From: an uncultured Flavobacteriaceae bacterium | Lineage (GTDB): Bacteria; Bacteroidota; Bacteroidia; Flavobacteriales; Flavobacteriaceae | Reading direction: 5' to 3' | NCBI GenBank assembly: GCA_947489085.1 | Contig: CANLCJ010000015.1 | Span: forward strand, 1 to 64,000 | Length of the DNA: 64,000 nucleotides | Part shown: piece after piece, positions 25,903-35,695 of the stretch | How positions within the stretch are numbered: position 1 is the first letter of the stretch | Layout: every line of letters starts with the position of its first letter | Position numbers and translations under genes: made by a program | The notes under the pieces: model-generated | Database searches by the model: none | Seen by the model: only the letters and a program-made list of their open reading frames with translations | Told to the model about the DNA's origin: nothing

Positions 25903-28749
25903 TTAATGTGCTTCTAGCCAGTTATCACCAATATCTAAATCTACATCTAAAGGCACATCTAAGGTATAAGCATGTTCCATTTCGGTTTTTACTAAGGTTT
26001 TTATGGCATCTAATTCTGGTTTATAGACATCGAAAACCAATTCATCATGCACCTGTAGTAACATTTTAGTTTTATAATTTCCTGTATTGAGCTTATTGTA
26101 AATATTTATCATCGCTATTTTAATGATATCGGCAGCGCTACCCTGTATTGGTGCATTTACGGCATTACGTTCGGCTGCACCACGAACTACGGCATTACGA
26201 GAATTGATATCCTTTAAGTAACGGCGGCGCCCTAATATGGTTTGCACATAACCATTATCTCTTGCAAAATCTACTTGTTCGCTTATGTAGTTTCTAAGTT
26301 TTGGGTAAGTGGCGTAATACGTATCTATAAGTGCTTTAGATTCCGCTCTGCTTAGATTGGTTTGATTACTTAAACCAAATGCTGAAACCCCGTAAACGAT
26401 ACCAAAGTTTACTGTTTTGGCATTGCTTCGTTGCTCTCTTGTAACAGCTTCTATCGGGACATTAAATACCTTAGAGGCTGTTGAAGCATGAATATCTTCT
26501 CCGTTTTTAAAGGCAGAAATCATAGTTTCTTCGTTACTTAATGCTGCTATAATGCGCAATTCAATTTGAGAGTAATCGGCAGCCAAAAGGGTGTACTCTT
26601 CATTTCTGGGCACAAAGGCTTTACGTACTTGCCTACCGCGCTCGGTACGTATGGGTATATTTTGTAGGTTAGGATTGTTACTACTTAACCTTCCCGTTGC
26701 CGCAACGGTTTGCATGTAATCGGTATGTACCCGACCTGTGGCTACTTCTACTTGGTTTGGCAGCGCATCTACATAGGTGCTTTTTAATTTTGAAAGCCCT
26801 CTAAAATCTAATATATTTTGTATGATAGCGTGGTCTTTAGCAAGGTAACTTAGCACGTCTTCTGCTGTAGAGTATTGTCCTGATTTTGTTTTCTTAGGCT
26901 TGTCTACCAGCTTCAATTTTTCGAATAATACAATTCCTAATTGCTTTGGGGAAGCTATGTTAAATTCTTCTCCTGCTGCTTCGTAAATTTTACGTTCTAA
27001 ACTTGCAATGTCTTCGTTTAATTGCTCTGACAAACCATTTAAAAACGATTTATCAAGGTTAATCCCTTCTAATTCCATAGCTGCCAAAACTCTTAGCAAT
27101 GGAATTTCTATATCGTTAAAAAGTGTTTGTGTGTTTGCTGCTCCCAACTCATTTTTAAAGTGTTCTTTTAATTGTAAAGTAATATCGGCATCTTCAACAG
27201 CATATTCTGTTAATTGTTCTAAAGGCACGTCTCGCATAGAACGCTGATTTTTTCCTTTTTTACCAATCAAGGTTTCTATTGAAACTGGGGTGTAGTTTAA
27301 ATAGGTTTCTGCAAGCACGTCCATATTATGCCTCATATCTGGGTTAATAAGGTAATGCGCTAGCATAGTATCAAAAAGTTTGCCTTTAACTTCTATATTA
27401 TATTTGGCGAGTACTTTAATATCGTATTTTAAATTTTGCCCTACTTTCTCTATAGTTTCACTCTCGAAAAACGGGCGTAACTGCTCTATGAGCACTTGTG
27501 CTTCTTCTCTGTTTTCTGGAAAAGGCAGGTAATAGCCTTTTCCTATTTCCCACGAAAATGCGATACCAACAAGTTCTGCTTCTAGGGGATTTAACCCTGT
27601 TGTTTCTGTATCGAAACAAACAGATGTTTGTTGCATTATATTTTTAATGAATAGCGTTGTTGCCATTCCCGGGGCTATACTTTGGTAAAAATGCGATGTT
27701 GTTTCTACAGTTTGTCTTGTGTGCGTGTCTGCGGCCTTTGTTGTGGCGGAAACGTCGCCTCCAAACAAGGAAAATTGCCCCTCGCCTGCTCCTGCGGTTT
27801 CTTTGGGTACAGCTTTAGTGGCTGTTTGAGCGCTTGTACTGTTTTGGGTTTCTGTATTAGCGGCTTCTGTTGCAAAAGTTTTCGTAAAATTATCGATAAG
27901 ACGCCTAAACTCTAACTCTTGAAATATTTCGGTAACTTTAGGTATATCTGGCTGGTCCAATTCAAAATCTTTGGCATTAAATACCACAGGCACATCTAAC
28001 ATTATAGTTGCTAATTTTTTAGATAATAGACCCAATTCGGCATTGGCTATTACCTTTTCTTTCATCTTTCCTTTAAGCTGGTCTGAGTTTTCTAGCAGCC
28101 CTTCCATACTACCAAATTGTGCTATAAATTTTTTAGCGGTTTTATCGCCCACTCCAGGAAGCCCTGGAATATTATCGCTAGCATCTCCCATCATCCCTAG
28201 ATAATCGATAACTTGTAATGGATTTTCTACTTCAAACTTTTTTTGCACTTCTGGAATACCCCAAGTTTCGTAACCCCCACCAAATACGGGACGGTACATA
28301 AAGATATTTTCTGAAACCAATTGTGCAAAATCCTTATCTGGTGTAACCATATAGGTTTTGTAGCCTTCTTTTTCTGCTTGTTTAGATAGGGTGCCTATAA
28401 CATCATCGGCCTCGTAACCTTCTTTTACCATAATGGGGATATGCATGGCTTCTAAGATGTTATAGATATGGGGTATGGCTGTTCTTATGCCTTCTGGTGT
28501 TTCGTCTCTATTGGCTTTATACGCTTCGTACATTTCTACGCGATCTGCACTGCCGCCTTTATCGAAACATACCGCCAAATGGTCTGGTCGTTCACGTTTT
28601 ATAACGTCTAATAGAGAATTCATAAATCCCATTATAGCAGAGGTATCTTCTCCCTTAGAATTTATTCGAGGGTTTTTAATAAAGGCATAATAGCCGCGAA
28701 AGATAAGTGCATAGGCATCTACTAAAAAAAGGCGTTTTTGGTCGGACAT
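25903..28749 (-). CDS. polA: DNA polymerase I
   Basis: All three activities are present in order. The 5'-nuclease domain spans about 1-290 (Tyr-Glu-Ala-Asp-Asp-Val-Ile-Gly and Gly-Asp-Ala-Ser-Asp-Asn-Ile-Pro-Gly). The 3'-5' exonuclease spans about 360-550, with Asp-Thr-Glu near 377 and a later conserved Asp region. The polymerase fold fills 570-948: motif A Asp-Tyr-Ser-Gln-Ile-Glu-Leu near 721, motif B Arg-x-x-x-Lys-x-x-x-Phe-Gly-Ile-Val-Tyr-Gly, and motif C Val-His-Asp-Glu-Leu near 900. A Thr/Ala-rich linker of about 60 residues separates the nuclease from the exonuclease. It functions in repair and Okazaki fragment processing. A CAAAAATA (28796-28803) could be a minus-strand -7 element. Confidence 0.97.
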   Translation of the reverse strand: MSDQKRLFLVDAYALIFRGYYAFIKNPRINSKGEDTSAIMGFMNSLLDVIKRERPDHLAVCFDKGGSADRVEMYEAYKANRDETPEGIRTAIPHIYNILEAMHIPIMVKEGYEADDVIGTLSKQAEKEGYKTYMVTPDKDFAQLVSENIFMYRPVFGGGYETWGIPEVQKKFEVENPLQVIDYLGMMGDASDNIPGLPGVGDKTAKKFIAQFGSMEGLLENSDQLKGKMKEKVIANAELGLLSKKLATIMLDVPVVFNAKDFELDQPDIPKVTEIFQELEFRRLIDNFTKTFATEAANTETQNSTSAQTATKAVPKETAGAGEGQFSLFGGDVSATTKAADTHTRQTVETTSHFYQSIAPGMATTLFIKNIMQQTSVCFDTETTGLNPLEAELVGIAFSWEIGKGYYLPFPENREEAQVLIEQLRPFFESETIEKVGQNLKYDIKVLAKYNIEVKGKLFDTMLAHYLINPDMRHNMDVLAETYLNYTPVSIETLIGKKGKNQRSMRDVPLEQLTEYAVEDADITLQLKEHFKNELGAANTQTLFNDIEIPLLRVLAAMELEGINLDKSFLNGLSEQLNEDIASLERKIYEAAGEEFNIASPKQLGIVLFEKLKLVDKPKKTKSGQYSTAEDVLSYLAKDHAIIQNILDFRGLSKLKSTYVDALPNQVEVATGRVHTDYMQTVAATGRLSSNNPNLQNIPIRTERGRQVRKAFVPRNEEYTLLAADYSQIELRIIAALSNEETMISAFKNGEDIHASTASKVFNVPIEAVTREQRSNAKTVNFGIVYGVSAFGLSNQTNLSRAESKALIDTYYATYPKLRNYISEQVDFARDNGYVQTILGRRRYLKDINSRNAVVRGAAERNAVNAPIQGSAADIIKIAMINIYNKLNTGNYKTKMLLQVHDELVFDVYKPELDAIKTLVKTEMEHAYTLDVPLDVDLDIGDNWLEAH

Positions 28750-29443
28750 GTTTGTAATTTTTTATAGCATCCTTTTCTATGAGGTTGCATAACTTCAAAA
28801 ATAAAAAAAAGATACAGCGTAAGCGCTATGCTTTTTCACTTTAATACCCAAAGCGCGTTAAATCTCGAGTGCCCGTTGGCTAACTTAAAACGAAAAACGT
28901 GTGCTATTGTTTAGTAATTTACTTTACATACCCACCGTTAGGGCTCTACACTGCAATAAAAACACATTCCTACACCAAGTGTTTTTAAGTACAGTATATC
29001 TTAAAGCCTTTAAAAAGTGATGGCATTAGCTTTCTATAGATATACTATGAGATTTATGCAGGGCTTTAATTAAGATTAGGTTGTATTTAATTTGGTTTAG
29101 CAGTAATACAATACACTTTTTTATGTATGTTAATCTCAAAAAAACAAACAACACATTTTTACATGTGCTAACGCATTTTATAACGCGCAACAACTAACAT
29201 ATTCTTATAGAATATACTGTAGTGTGCACTGTTTTTTTTAAGAAAACATTTAAATCTATCTTTTTTAGTCAATTTAAAAAGCTTAACTATTAAAACTCAC
29301 TAAAACAAGACATTGCAACGCTATTCTTTTGGTTTTCAACCCCTATTACTACAGCATTATTTTTAAATATTACACTTAAAGCGTGCTCTATTATTTAACA
29401 CGTATTAACTTAACAAAACTATAAGATATAAAGTTGTTAATAT
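28750..29443. other. 694-bp intergenic region without a gene
   Basis: No open frame here has a family-like product. The stretch between polA and the metallophosphoesterase gene is AT-rich, with a small hairpin ATATTCT-TAT-AGAATAT at 29199-29215. It presumably holds the divergent promoters and may hide a small RNA or a decayed gene. Confidence 0.4.
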
Positions 29444-30694
29444 ATGTATATTTACCTTAAAAACGCCTTTATGCTACGTTGGTTACTTTTTATATGTTTT
29501 TACACTTGTATTATACTCTATGCGTTTCAGGCTTTAAAAACAGTTACAAAAAACACGTGGGCCTACTACATCTTTTTTGCTTTAGCTATTATAGTAGCTG
29601 GTAATTTTATTCTACAATTTACAATAGCTGCCGAGGGTCGTGTTTTAAACCCCGCTAAAAGCTATGCGTTTGGATTTTTACTCACTTTTGTTTCCTTGGC
29701 TATTCTTATTCCTATTTTATTAACCGAAGATGTTGTACGCGTTGCCATTGGGCTTTACCATAAATTTAGTTCTAAAAGTCAAGAGTTTTATATGCCAGAA
29801 CGGCGCAAATTTATTAGCCAAATTGCTTTAGGTATTGCTGCTATACCTTTTACGTCGCTCCTATATGGTATGTTTATAGGCAAATACCGTTACAGGGTAT
29901 TAAATTATACGTTGCATTTTGAAGATTTGCCTGAGGCTTTCGATGGTTATCGAATTACTCAAATTAGCGACATACATTCTGGAAGTTTTGATGACAGAGA
30001 AAAAATTACTTATGGCGTAGAGCTTATTAACAAGCAAGCATCAGACGTTATTTTATTTACGGGCGATATGGTAAACAATAAGGCTTCTGAAATGTTGGAA
30101 TGGAAAGATTTATTCAGCACTTTAAAAGCTAAAGACGGTGTGTTTTCTGTACTTGGCAATCATGATTATGGAGATTACGTTAGCTGGCCTTATAAAGAAG
30201 ATAAAGCCAGAAACCTTCAGGAATTGAAAGACATTCAAAAAGAAATGGGCTATAATCTACTTCTAAACGACAGTGCTTTTATTGAGAAAGATGGACAGCG
30301 CATTGCTATTGTTGGTGTAGAAAATTGGGGACATGGTTTTAAGCAAGCTGGAGATTTACAAAAAGCCTCTAAAGCTGTAACTCCTAACGATTTTAAAATT
30401 TTAATGAGCCATGATCCTACACATTGGGAGAAAGAGGTTATTAAAGATAAATACCACTACCACCTTACATTAAGTGGCCATACCCATGGTATGCAGTTTG
30501 GCATAGAAATTCCTGGTTGGATTAAATGGAGTCCTGTAAAGTGGCGTTATAAACATTGGGCTGGTATCTATAAAGAGGCTGGTCAATACATAAATGTAAA
30601 TCGTGGTTTTGGCTTTTTAGGCTACCCTGGTCGTGTGGGTATTTGGCCTGAAGTTACTGTAATAGAATTAAAAAAAGGAGTAAGTAATACCTAA
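29444..30694 (+). CDS. Membrane-anchored metallophosphoesterase
   Basis: Three or four N-terminal helices (about 11-30, 41-60 and 76-95, with a further hydrophobic stretch at 125-145) anchor a calcineurin-like phosphoesterase domain from about 155. The metal-binding motifs are complete: Asp176-Ile-His178, Gly-Asp208, Gly-Asn239-His240-Asp, Ser-His-Asp near 320, and Gly-His-Thr-His-Gly near 348. The family includes YkuE-type phosphodiesterases that act on lipid or nucleotide substrates. The substrate is unknown. The ATG at residue 10 is an alternative start. Confidence 0.9.
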   Translation: MYIYLKNAFMLRWLLFICFYTCIILYAFQALKTVTKNTWAYYIFFALAIIVAGNFILQFTIAAEGRVLNPAKSYAFGFLLTFVSLAILIPILLTEDVVRVAIGLYHKFSSKSQEFYMPERRKFISQIALGIAAIPFTSLLYGMFIGKYRYRVLNYTLHFEDLPEAFDGYRITQISDIHSGSFDDREKITYGVELINKQASDVILFTGDMVNNKASEMLEWKDLFSTLKAKDGVFSVLGNHDYGDYVSWPYKEDKARNLQELKDIQKEMGYNLLLNDSAFIEKDGQRIAIVGVENWGHGFKQAGDLQKASKAVTPNDFKILMSHDPTHWEKEVIKDKYHYHLTLSGHTHGMQFGIEIPGWIKWSPVKWRYKHWAGIYKEAGQYINVNRGFGFLGYPGRVGIWPEVTVIELKKGVSNT

Positions 30695-30802
30695 TTAAAT
30701 TGAAATGTTATATTTACTTTGAAATTGTTTACTTTTATGAGCGACCAAGCTCAAATAGTGTTGCAGTTGCGCTGTAAAAAAGTTAACTTTAATACTTAGG
30801 TA

Positions 30803-30819
30803 ATTGCGTATTACGCAAT
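30803..30819. promoter_or_regulatory. Perfect dyad upstream of the thioredoxin-like gene
   Basis: ATTGCGT and ACGCAAT flank ATT, ending 21 bp before the start codon. A possible -7 element (AATGTTTG, one mismatch) overlaps its right edge. It could be an operator or an RNA hairpin. Confidence 0.4.
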
Positions 30820-30840
30820 GTTTGATCTAAACATTAAAAT

Positions 30841-31137
30841 ATGTCAAAATTTGGAGAATTAATAGATGTTCAAGTTCCTGTTTTACTGGACTTTTTTGCC
30901 GAATGGAACGAACAATCTACAGATATGCACCCTGTACTCACCGATGTTGCTGCGGCTCTAGGTGATAAGGCTAAAGTGATTAAAATTGATATAGAGAAAA
31001 ATCAAGAACTAGCAGATGCTTTAAAAGTAAAAGGCTTGCCTACTCTTATGATCTATAAAGACGGTGAAATGAAATGGCGACAAAGTGGCGAACTAAAAGC
31101 CAATACCTTAATAAGTATTCTTCAAGACTACATGTAA
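30841..31137 (+). CDS. Thioredoxin-fold protein lacking the redox cysteines
   Basis: The 98-residue product has a complete thioredoxin fold: Val-Leu-Leu-Asp-Phe-Phe-Ala-Glu-Trp near 14-22, Val-Ile-Lys-Ile-Asp-Ile-Glu, and the cis-proline in Lys-Gly-Leu-Pro-Thr-Leu. The active-site Trp-Cys-Gly-Pro-Cys is replaced by Trp22-Asn-Glu-Gln-Ser-Thr, so it cannot do disulfide exchange. It may act as a chaperone or binding protein. It overlaps the convergent deacetylase gene by 10 bases at their 3' ends. Confidence 0.85.
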   Translation: MSKFGELIDVQVPVLLDFFAEWNEQSTDMHPVLTDVAAALGDKAKVIKIDIEKNQELADALKVKGLPTLMIYKDGEMKWRQSGELKANTLISILQDYM

Positions 31138-31787
31138 TTTGGTAAGCTTTTAAAAACATAACCTTTGGCTGCAAAATGTTGCAACACTCTCGGCAGCGCG
31201 TACTGCAAGTTTTTAGCTGCTTTTTTACTATCGTGAAATACGATGATGCTTCCGTTTTTGGATTTAGATGTAACGTACTTTAAGCAATTTTCTTTGGTTG
31301 TGTTTGCATCCCAGTCGAAAGACAAAACATCCCACATGATAATTTTATAGCCTTGCACTTTTATCTTACTTGCCTGAGCCCTTGTTACTTTGCCATAAGG
31401 TGGTCTAAACAATAGCGATTGATGATTGTAGTCGTTTTTAGTTAGCGCATTTATCTCTAACTGCGCATTTTCTACATCTTGAATATACAGCTCTAAAGGT
31501 GTACCCCACCCTCTTTTATGTTGCTGGGTGTGGTTACCAATTCGGTGTCCATCTTTTAATAACTTAGAGAAAAGCTCTGGATGTTTTTTAACATTATTGC
31601 CTATACAAAAAAAGGTTGCTTTGGCATTATACTGCTTAAGTAATCGTAACACCCAAGAGGTTATCTCTGGAGTAGGACCATCGTCGAATGTTAGGTATAG
31701 TACCTTATCTAAGGTTGCCATATCCCAAATATAATTTGGGTACAGCAACTTTATAATTTTAGGCGTTTTAGCAGGAACTAAAAACAT
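31128..31787 (-). CDS. Polysaccharide deacetylase family protein
   Basis: A NodB-homology domain with the expected motifs: Leu-Thr-Phe-Asp-Asp-Gly-Pro (about 32-38), the metal-binding pair in Gly-Asn-His-Thr-Gln-Gln-His (about 84-90), and Arg-Pro-Pro-Tyr-Gly near 128. Such enzymes remove acetyl groups from cell wall or capsule sugars. There is no obvious signal peptide, so it may be cytoplasmic or atypically exported. It lies 30 bp downstream of the DUF2723 gene on the same strand. Confidence 0.9.
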   Translation of the reverse strand: MFLVPAKTPKIIKLLYPNYIWDMATLDKVLYLTFDDGPTPEITSWVLRLLKQYNAKATFFCIGNNVKKHPELFSKLLKDGHRIGNHTQQHKRGWGTPLELYIQDVENAQLEINALTKNDYNHQSLLFRPPYGKVTRAQASKIKVQGYKIIMWDVLSFDWDANTTKENCLKYVTSKSKNGSIIVFHDSKKAAKNLQYALPRVLQHFAAKGYVFKSLPNYM

Positions 31788-31817
31788 CTTCTAAACGTTT
31801 TTTATAACTTAAAGCTG

Positions 31818-34800
31818 CTAATTATTGCTTTTGTTTATTACCGTTCCAGAATCTTTAACAACATCTTCTTCTACAGTATTTGTATCTTCATCTCCTCCAT
31901 AAAAAGATCTAAACAACCTTAAGTAATTATTAAACACTTCGCCTTCTTTTTCGGCAAGTGGCGCATCATGCTCCTCAAGCACGTCTATTAAAGATTTGTA
32001 ACGCTGTATGTCTGTGTAGATATCTTCGAATAAACGCTCTTGGTTTTCGCGTTTTAAGCTACTATAATATGTTAAATTTTCTTGGTATTTTTTACTTAAA
32101 CCAAGAAACAAATCTCTGGCTTTTTCTTTATTCCCTACGGCATAATAAGCACCAATATAGGGCTCTAGTAAGGTGTAGTACCCAAAAAATTCTAAAGGCA
32201 TATTTTTCATAGCAATATCTGCAACCTCTTCTGCCTTATCTAGCTTGTCTTCGTTAATAAGCGTTTCTATTAAACGGGCCAGATTACCTCTATAGGTTAT
32301 CGCATTACGGCGTGTCTCTGTATCGTGATATATATCTGCACTACCACTATTACCCCAATCCCATTTTTTTACTTTTTCATACATCAACTCGGAATCCACA
32401 CGTCCCATATCGAAAGGGCTTGCTCTATCTATCTCTGTTCTTATAGGCACAAGTTTAAAACACATTCCATCCAGCTGCAAATAGTTTTTCATCCAAATAT
32501 AATCGTCGTCTCCAAAACTTCCTCCAGAAAAATAAATAGGCCGTTTCCAGTCGTTATTCGCAATAATATCCAACATTAACAATCTGTTTTTATAAATCGC
32601 GCTATTCTTAATGTTAATATATATTTTGGAAACTATTTTATCGGCATCTTTAGGTTTAACAATGCCATATTTTAAGGCATTATCTTTATTTACAGATATG
32701 CTAAAGTTTTTAGTTGGAAGGTAATTTACATTTAGATCCTGATTTCTTACTTTAGACAGATCGTAGCCCTCCTTCTCCATAACAAATTTATACTTCGTTT
32801 TAGGATTATCGCTTTGTATAAAATCTAATGCATAATCTATACTTAAGGTATCTGTAGTAAACTGATGTATCCTAATATAATCGTTGGTACCGTACTTATA
32901 GTCTTCGTGATTTAATTGAGACGGTATAGGATCACTTTCGTAAGCTTTACGCTTCATTTGGTCTATGTACCAATCGGTTTGAAATAAACTTGTATTTACC
33001 ACACGCACGTCTGTTCTATACCCTTCAATTTCTTGAGCATACCAAAGCGCAAACGTATCGTTATCTCCTATGGTAAATAAAATAGCGTTTTCTTCGCAAG
33101 AGTCTAAATACTTTCTTGCCATGGCTTGAGCTGTATACTTACCCGAGCGGTCGTGGTCGTCCCAATTGTTTGCGGCTAATAGACCAGGCACCAATACTAA
33201 ACACACAATGGAAACAATTGGAGCAACTAAGGCTTTTGGAAGCTTATTTTTTAAGGTATCGAAAAGTGCATACACCCCAAAACCTATCCAAATGGCAAAT
33301 ACGTAAAACGACCCAACAACAGAATAATCTCGTTCTCGAGGCTCGAAAGGACGTACATTGGTATAAACTTGAATGGCAATACCTGTAAATAAGAAAAACA
33401 TGAGTAAAACCCAGAATCTTTTTTTATCGGCATTTAACAAAAAGAATATACCTATTAAACCTAATATTAAAGGTGAAAAATAATAGGTATTGCGTGCCTT
33501 GTTATTCGCAACATCGCTTGGTAGATCATCTTGAGACATCCCTAAATGCCATTCGTCGATAAATTTTATACCGCTTAACCAGTTGCCATGTCTATCATAA
33601 CGGCCTTGAATATCGTCTTGGCGGCCTGTAAAGTTCCACATAAAATAACGCCAGTACATGTAGCCTAATTGATATTTGAACAAATACACAATATTACTCA
33701 TCAAATCTGGTTTTTCAACATCCAGATAACTTTGGTAACGTTTTATAAAACCGTTAAAATCTTCGTAATCTACATTTCCTTTAGAAATCTCACCTCTAAA
33801 ATCTGCAACCAGCTTTCTTAATTCATTTTGTAGTTGGTACTCTGGTTTCAATTTAAAATTTAAGTACCCCGTAAACTTCATATAATTTTCGGCATGTTCG
33901 CCACTCCACATACGAGGCAAAAAAGAAGCATGGTCTGAGTTATAGTTCTGCTTAGCATCTTTCCAATCGTTTACTACAACGTACTTGCCCTTTTTTTCGT
34001 CTTTTTCATATTTGGGCTTATCGTCCAAGTAAGGTTTGTTTTCATCTAAATAGGCGTACTGATCTGTAAATTGCGGCCCGTAAAACAAGTGCGTCTCAGG
34101 ATATTGCTCTAAGTTATAATAGGCTAATAATTCTCTGGCACTAGAGGGGTTATTTTCGTTAATAACCACGTTAGCGTTGGCACGTATAGGCAACATTAAC
34201 CAAGTAGAAAAACCAATAATAACAAAAGTAACACATAGTATTCCTGTATTTAGATGCACATAATTTTTTTGTCTTGTGTAACGTAAAGCATAAAAAATAA
34301 TAGCAATTAGCGTAATGCCTGCGATTATAGAACCAGAATTGAAAGGCAAACCAACACTATTCACAAAAAATATTTCTGAAATGCTAAATATCTTCAAAAT
34401 ATTTGGAGCCAATAATTTAAACACGAACAAAAGAATGGCTACAGATACAATATTAGCAACTATAAAATTTTTAACAGTTACCGTTTTGTAATTTTTAAAA
34501 AAGTAAATGAGCCCAATAACTGGTATGGTTAAAAGCCCCATAAAATGCACTCCAAAAGATAAACCTATAACAAAGGCAATTAAAATAAGCCATCTGTTAC
34601 CTCTCGGGTTATCCATATCCTGTTCCCATCGTAAGGCTAACCAAAATAAAGCGGCCATTATCAAGGTAGCCATAGCATACACCTCTGTTTCTACTGCATT
34701 AAACCAAAACGAGTCTGTAAAAGCAAATGCTAAACTACCAACCAAACCACTGCCTAAAACAGCTAAAGCTTGTTGTTTTTCTAAAACCTGATTTTTAGAA

Positions 34801-35123
34801 ACAAGGTTTTTTAATAAAAGCGTTATGGTCCAGAACATAAACAGGATGGTAAAAGCACTTGCTACACCACTCATCATGTTCATCATTAACCCTATAAGCT
34901 CGTTATTGCCAAATGTAAAGGTTGAGAAAAATGCACCAAGCATTTGAAATAAAGGTGCTCCTGGCGGATGTCCTACTTGTAATTTAGATGATGTTAGTAT
35001 GTACTCTCCAGCATCCCAAAAACTTACTGTAGGTTCTACTGTTAAGCTATAGGTTATTAAAGCTATTAAAAAAGAGAACCAACCCAATATTGTGTTCCAT
35101 TTTTTAAAATTAAAATCCTCCAT
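31818..35123 (-). CDS. DUF2723 membrane protein (TMEM260-like)
   Basis: The 1101-residue protein has about a dozen membrane helices in its N-terminal 600 residues and a large soluble C-terminal part with TPR-like helices near 960-1060. The N-terminal Phe-Trp-Asp-Ala-Gly-Glu-Tyr (about 35-41), followed by Gly-His-Pro-Pro-Gly-Ala-Pro, is a DUF2723 hallmark and resembles the acidic loop of GT-C glycosyltransferases. Human TMEM260, a protein O-mannosyltransferase, contains the same domain. A lipid-linked sugar transfer to proteins is plausible but unproven here. It precedes a polysaccharide deacetylase gene. Confidence 0.88.
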   Translation of the reverse strand: MEDFNFKKWNTILGWFSFLIALITYSLTVEPTVSFWDAGEYILTSSKLQVGHPPGAPLFQMLGAFFSTFTFGNNELIGLMMNMMSGVASAFTILFMFWTITLLLKNLVSKNQVLEKQQALAVLGSGLVGSLAFAFTDSFWFNAVETEVYAMATLIMAALFWLALRWEQDMDNPRGNRWLILIAFVIGLSFGVHFMGLLTIPVIGLIYFFKNYKTVTVKNFIVANIVSVAILLFVFKLLAPNILKIFSISEIFFVNSVGLPFNSGSIIAGITLIAIIFYALRYTRQKNYVHLNTGILCVTFVIIGFSTWLMLPIRANANVVINENNPSSARELLAYYNLEQYPETHLFYGPQFTDQYAYLDENKPYLDDKPKYEKDEKKGKYVVVNDWKDAKQNYNSDHASFLPRMWSGEHAENYMKFTGYLNFKLKPEYQLQNELRKLVADFRGEISKGNVDYEDFNGFIKRYQSYLDVEKPDLMSNIVYLFKYQLGYMYWRYFMWNFTGRQDDIQGRYDRHGNWLSGIKFIDEWHLGMSQDDLPSDVANNKARNTYYFSPLILGLIGIFFLLNADKKRFWVLLMFFLFTGIAIQVYTNVRPFEPRERDYSVVGSFYVFAIWIGFGVYALFDTLKNKLPKALVAPIVSIVCLVLVPGLLAANNWDDHDRSGKYTAQAMARKYLDSCEENAILFTIGDNDTFALWYAQEIEGYRTDVRVVNTSLFQTDWYIDQMKRKAYESDPIPSQLNHEDYKYGTNDYIRIHQFTTDTLSIDYALDFIQSDNPKTKYKFVMEKEGYDLSKVRNQDLNVNYLPTKNFSISVNKDNALKYGIVKPKDADKIVSKIYINIKNSAIYKNRLLMLDIIANNDWKRPIYFSGGSFGDDDYIWMKNYLQLDGMCFKLVPIRTEIDRASPFDMGRVDSELMYEKVKKWDWGNSGSADIYHDTETRRNAITYRGNLARLIETLINEDKLDKAEEVADIAMKNMPLEFFGYYTLLEPYIGAYYAVGNKEKARDLFLGLSKKYQENLTYYSSLKRENQERLFEDIYTDIQRYKSLIDVLEEHDAPLAEKEGEVFNNYLRLFRSFYGGDEDTNTVEEDVVKDSGTVINKSNN

Positions 35124-35267
35124 TTTAAAGATTACGTTTGTTAGTTTGGCGAATTTAGCAATAAAAATGAAACAAGAATAAATATTATATTCCCCTTAAC
35201 ACTAGCAACTAGTTTAGTGACTCCATAAATGTTTTTGAAGCTTCTTTACATTTTTTTCGAAAAAAAC

Positions 35268-35297
35268 TTGTGAAAATAAATATTTGTTTTAAATTTG
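35268..35297 (+). promoter_or_regulatory. Canonical promoter of tRNA-Gln
   Basis: TTG (35268-35270), a 19-bp spacer and TAAATTTG (35290-35297) match the Bacteroidota consensus exactly. The tRNA starts 18 bases later. Confidence 0.8.
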
Positions 35298-35314
35298 CAC
35301 CCTCAATTAAACAT

Positions 35315-35387
35315 TGGCCTATGGTGTAACTGGCAACACGTTGGTTTTTGGTACCAAAGAGTCTAGGTTCGATCCCTAGTGGGCCAA
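35315..35387 (+). tRNA. tRNA-Gln (anticodon TTG)
   Basis: A complete cloverleaf folds: acceptor TGGCCTA/TGGGCCA, D stem GTGT/ACAC, anticodon stem TTGGT/ACCAA with loop TTTTGGT (anticodon TTG, reading CAA/CAG), and T stem CTAGG/CCTAG with loop TTCGATC. The discriminator base is A. No CCA is encoded, so it is added by enzyme. A terminator follows at 35402. Confidence 0.95.
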
Positions 35388-35401
35388 CAAAAATTGAATA
35401 G

Positions 35402-35430
35402 AATCCTCGCTGAAAAGTGAGGATTTTTTT
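35402..35430 (+). terminator. Terminator after tRNA-Gln
   Basis: AATCCTC (35402-35408) pairs with GAGGATT (35419-35425), running into seven Ts. Confidence 0.85.
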
Positions 35431-35633
35431 GTTTAGACAATTTTATGTAAAAAAGACTATTCCTAAAATTCAGCATTTTAATTTTGCATTTAAACAAAAA
35501 CCATCTATTTATCACACCTAATTTTAAGACATTTTAAAAAAAATCGATTGGCTACATTTAAAGGGTTTAAAGTTGCGATTTGGCAGAACTATAAAAACAG
35601 GATCAAAAAACTTTAATTATACAGATAAAGTGT

Positions 35634-35641
35634 TATCTTTG
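35634..35641 (+). promoter_or_regulatory. -7 element of the rimP-nusA-infB operon
   Basis: TATCTTTG matches TAnnTTTG. A CTTTA stands where the -33 TTG is expected (19 bp upstream), so the -33 element is imperfect. Transcription would start about 58 nt before rimP. Confidence 0.55.
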
Positions 35642-35670
35642 CAGCGTTGAAAGGCGAATTAATTGAATGC

Positions 35671-35695
35671 GAGGGGACTAAAGTCCCCTCTTTTT
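35671..35695 (+). terminator. Terminator-like hairpin in the rimP leader (possible attenuator)
   Basis: GAGGGGAC (35671-35678) pairs with GTCCCCTC (35683-35690) around TAAA, followed at once by TTTTT. It lies between the promoter and the rimP ATG at 35705, so transcripts should be partly terminated before the operon. NusA is encoded in this operon and acts on such hairpins. The in-frame TTG at 35663 is rejected as rimP start because the hairpin would be inside it. Confidence 0.65.
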
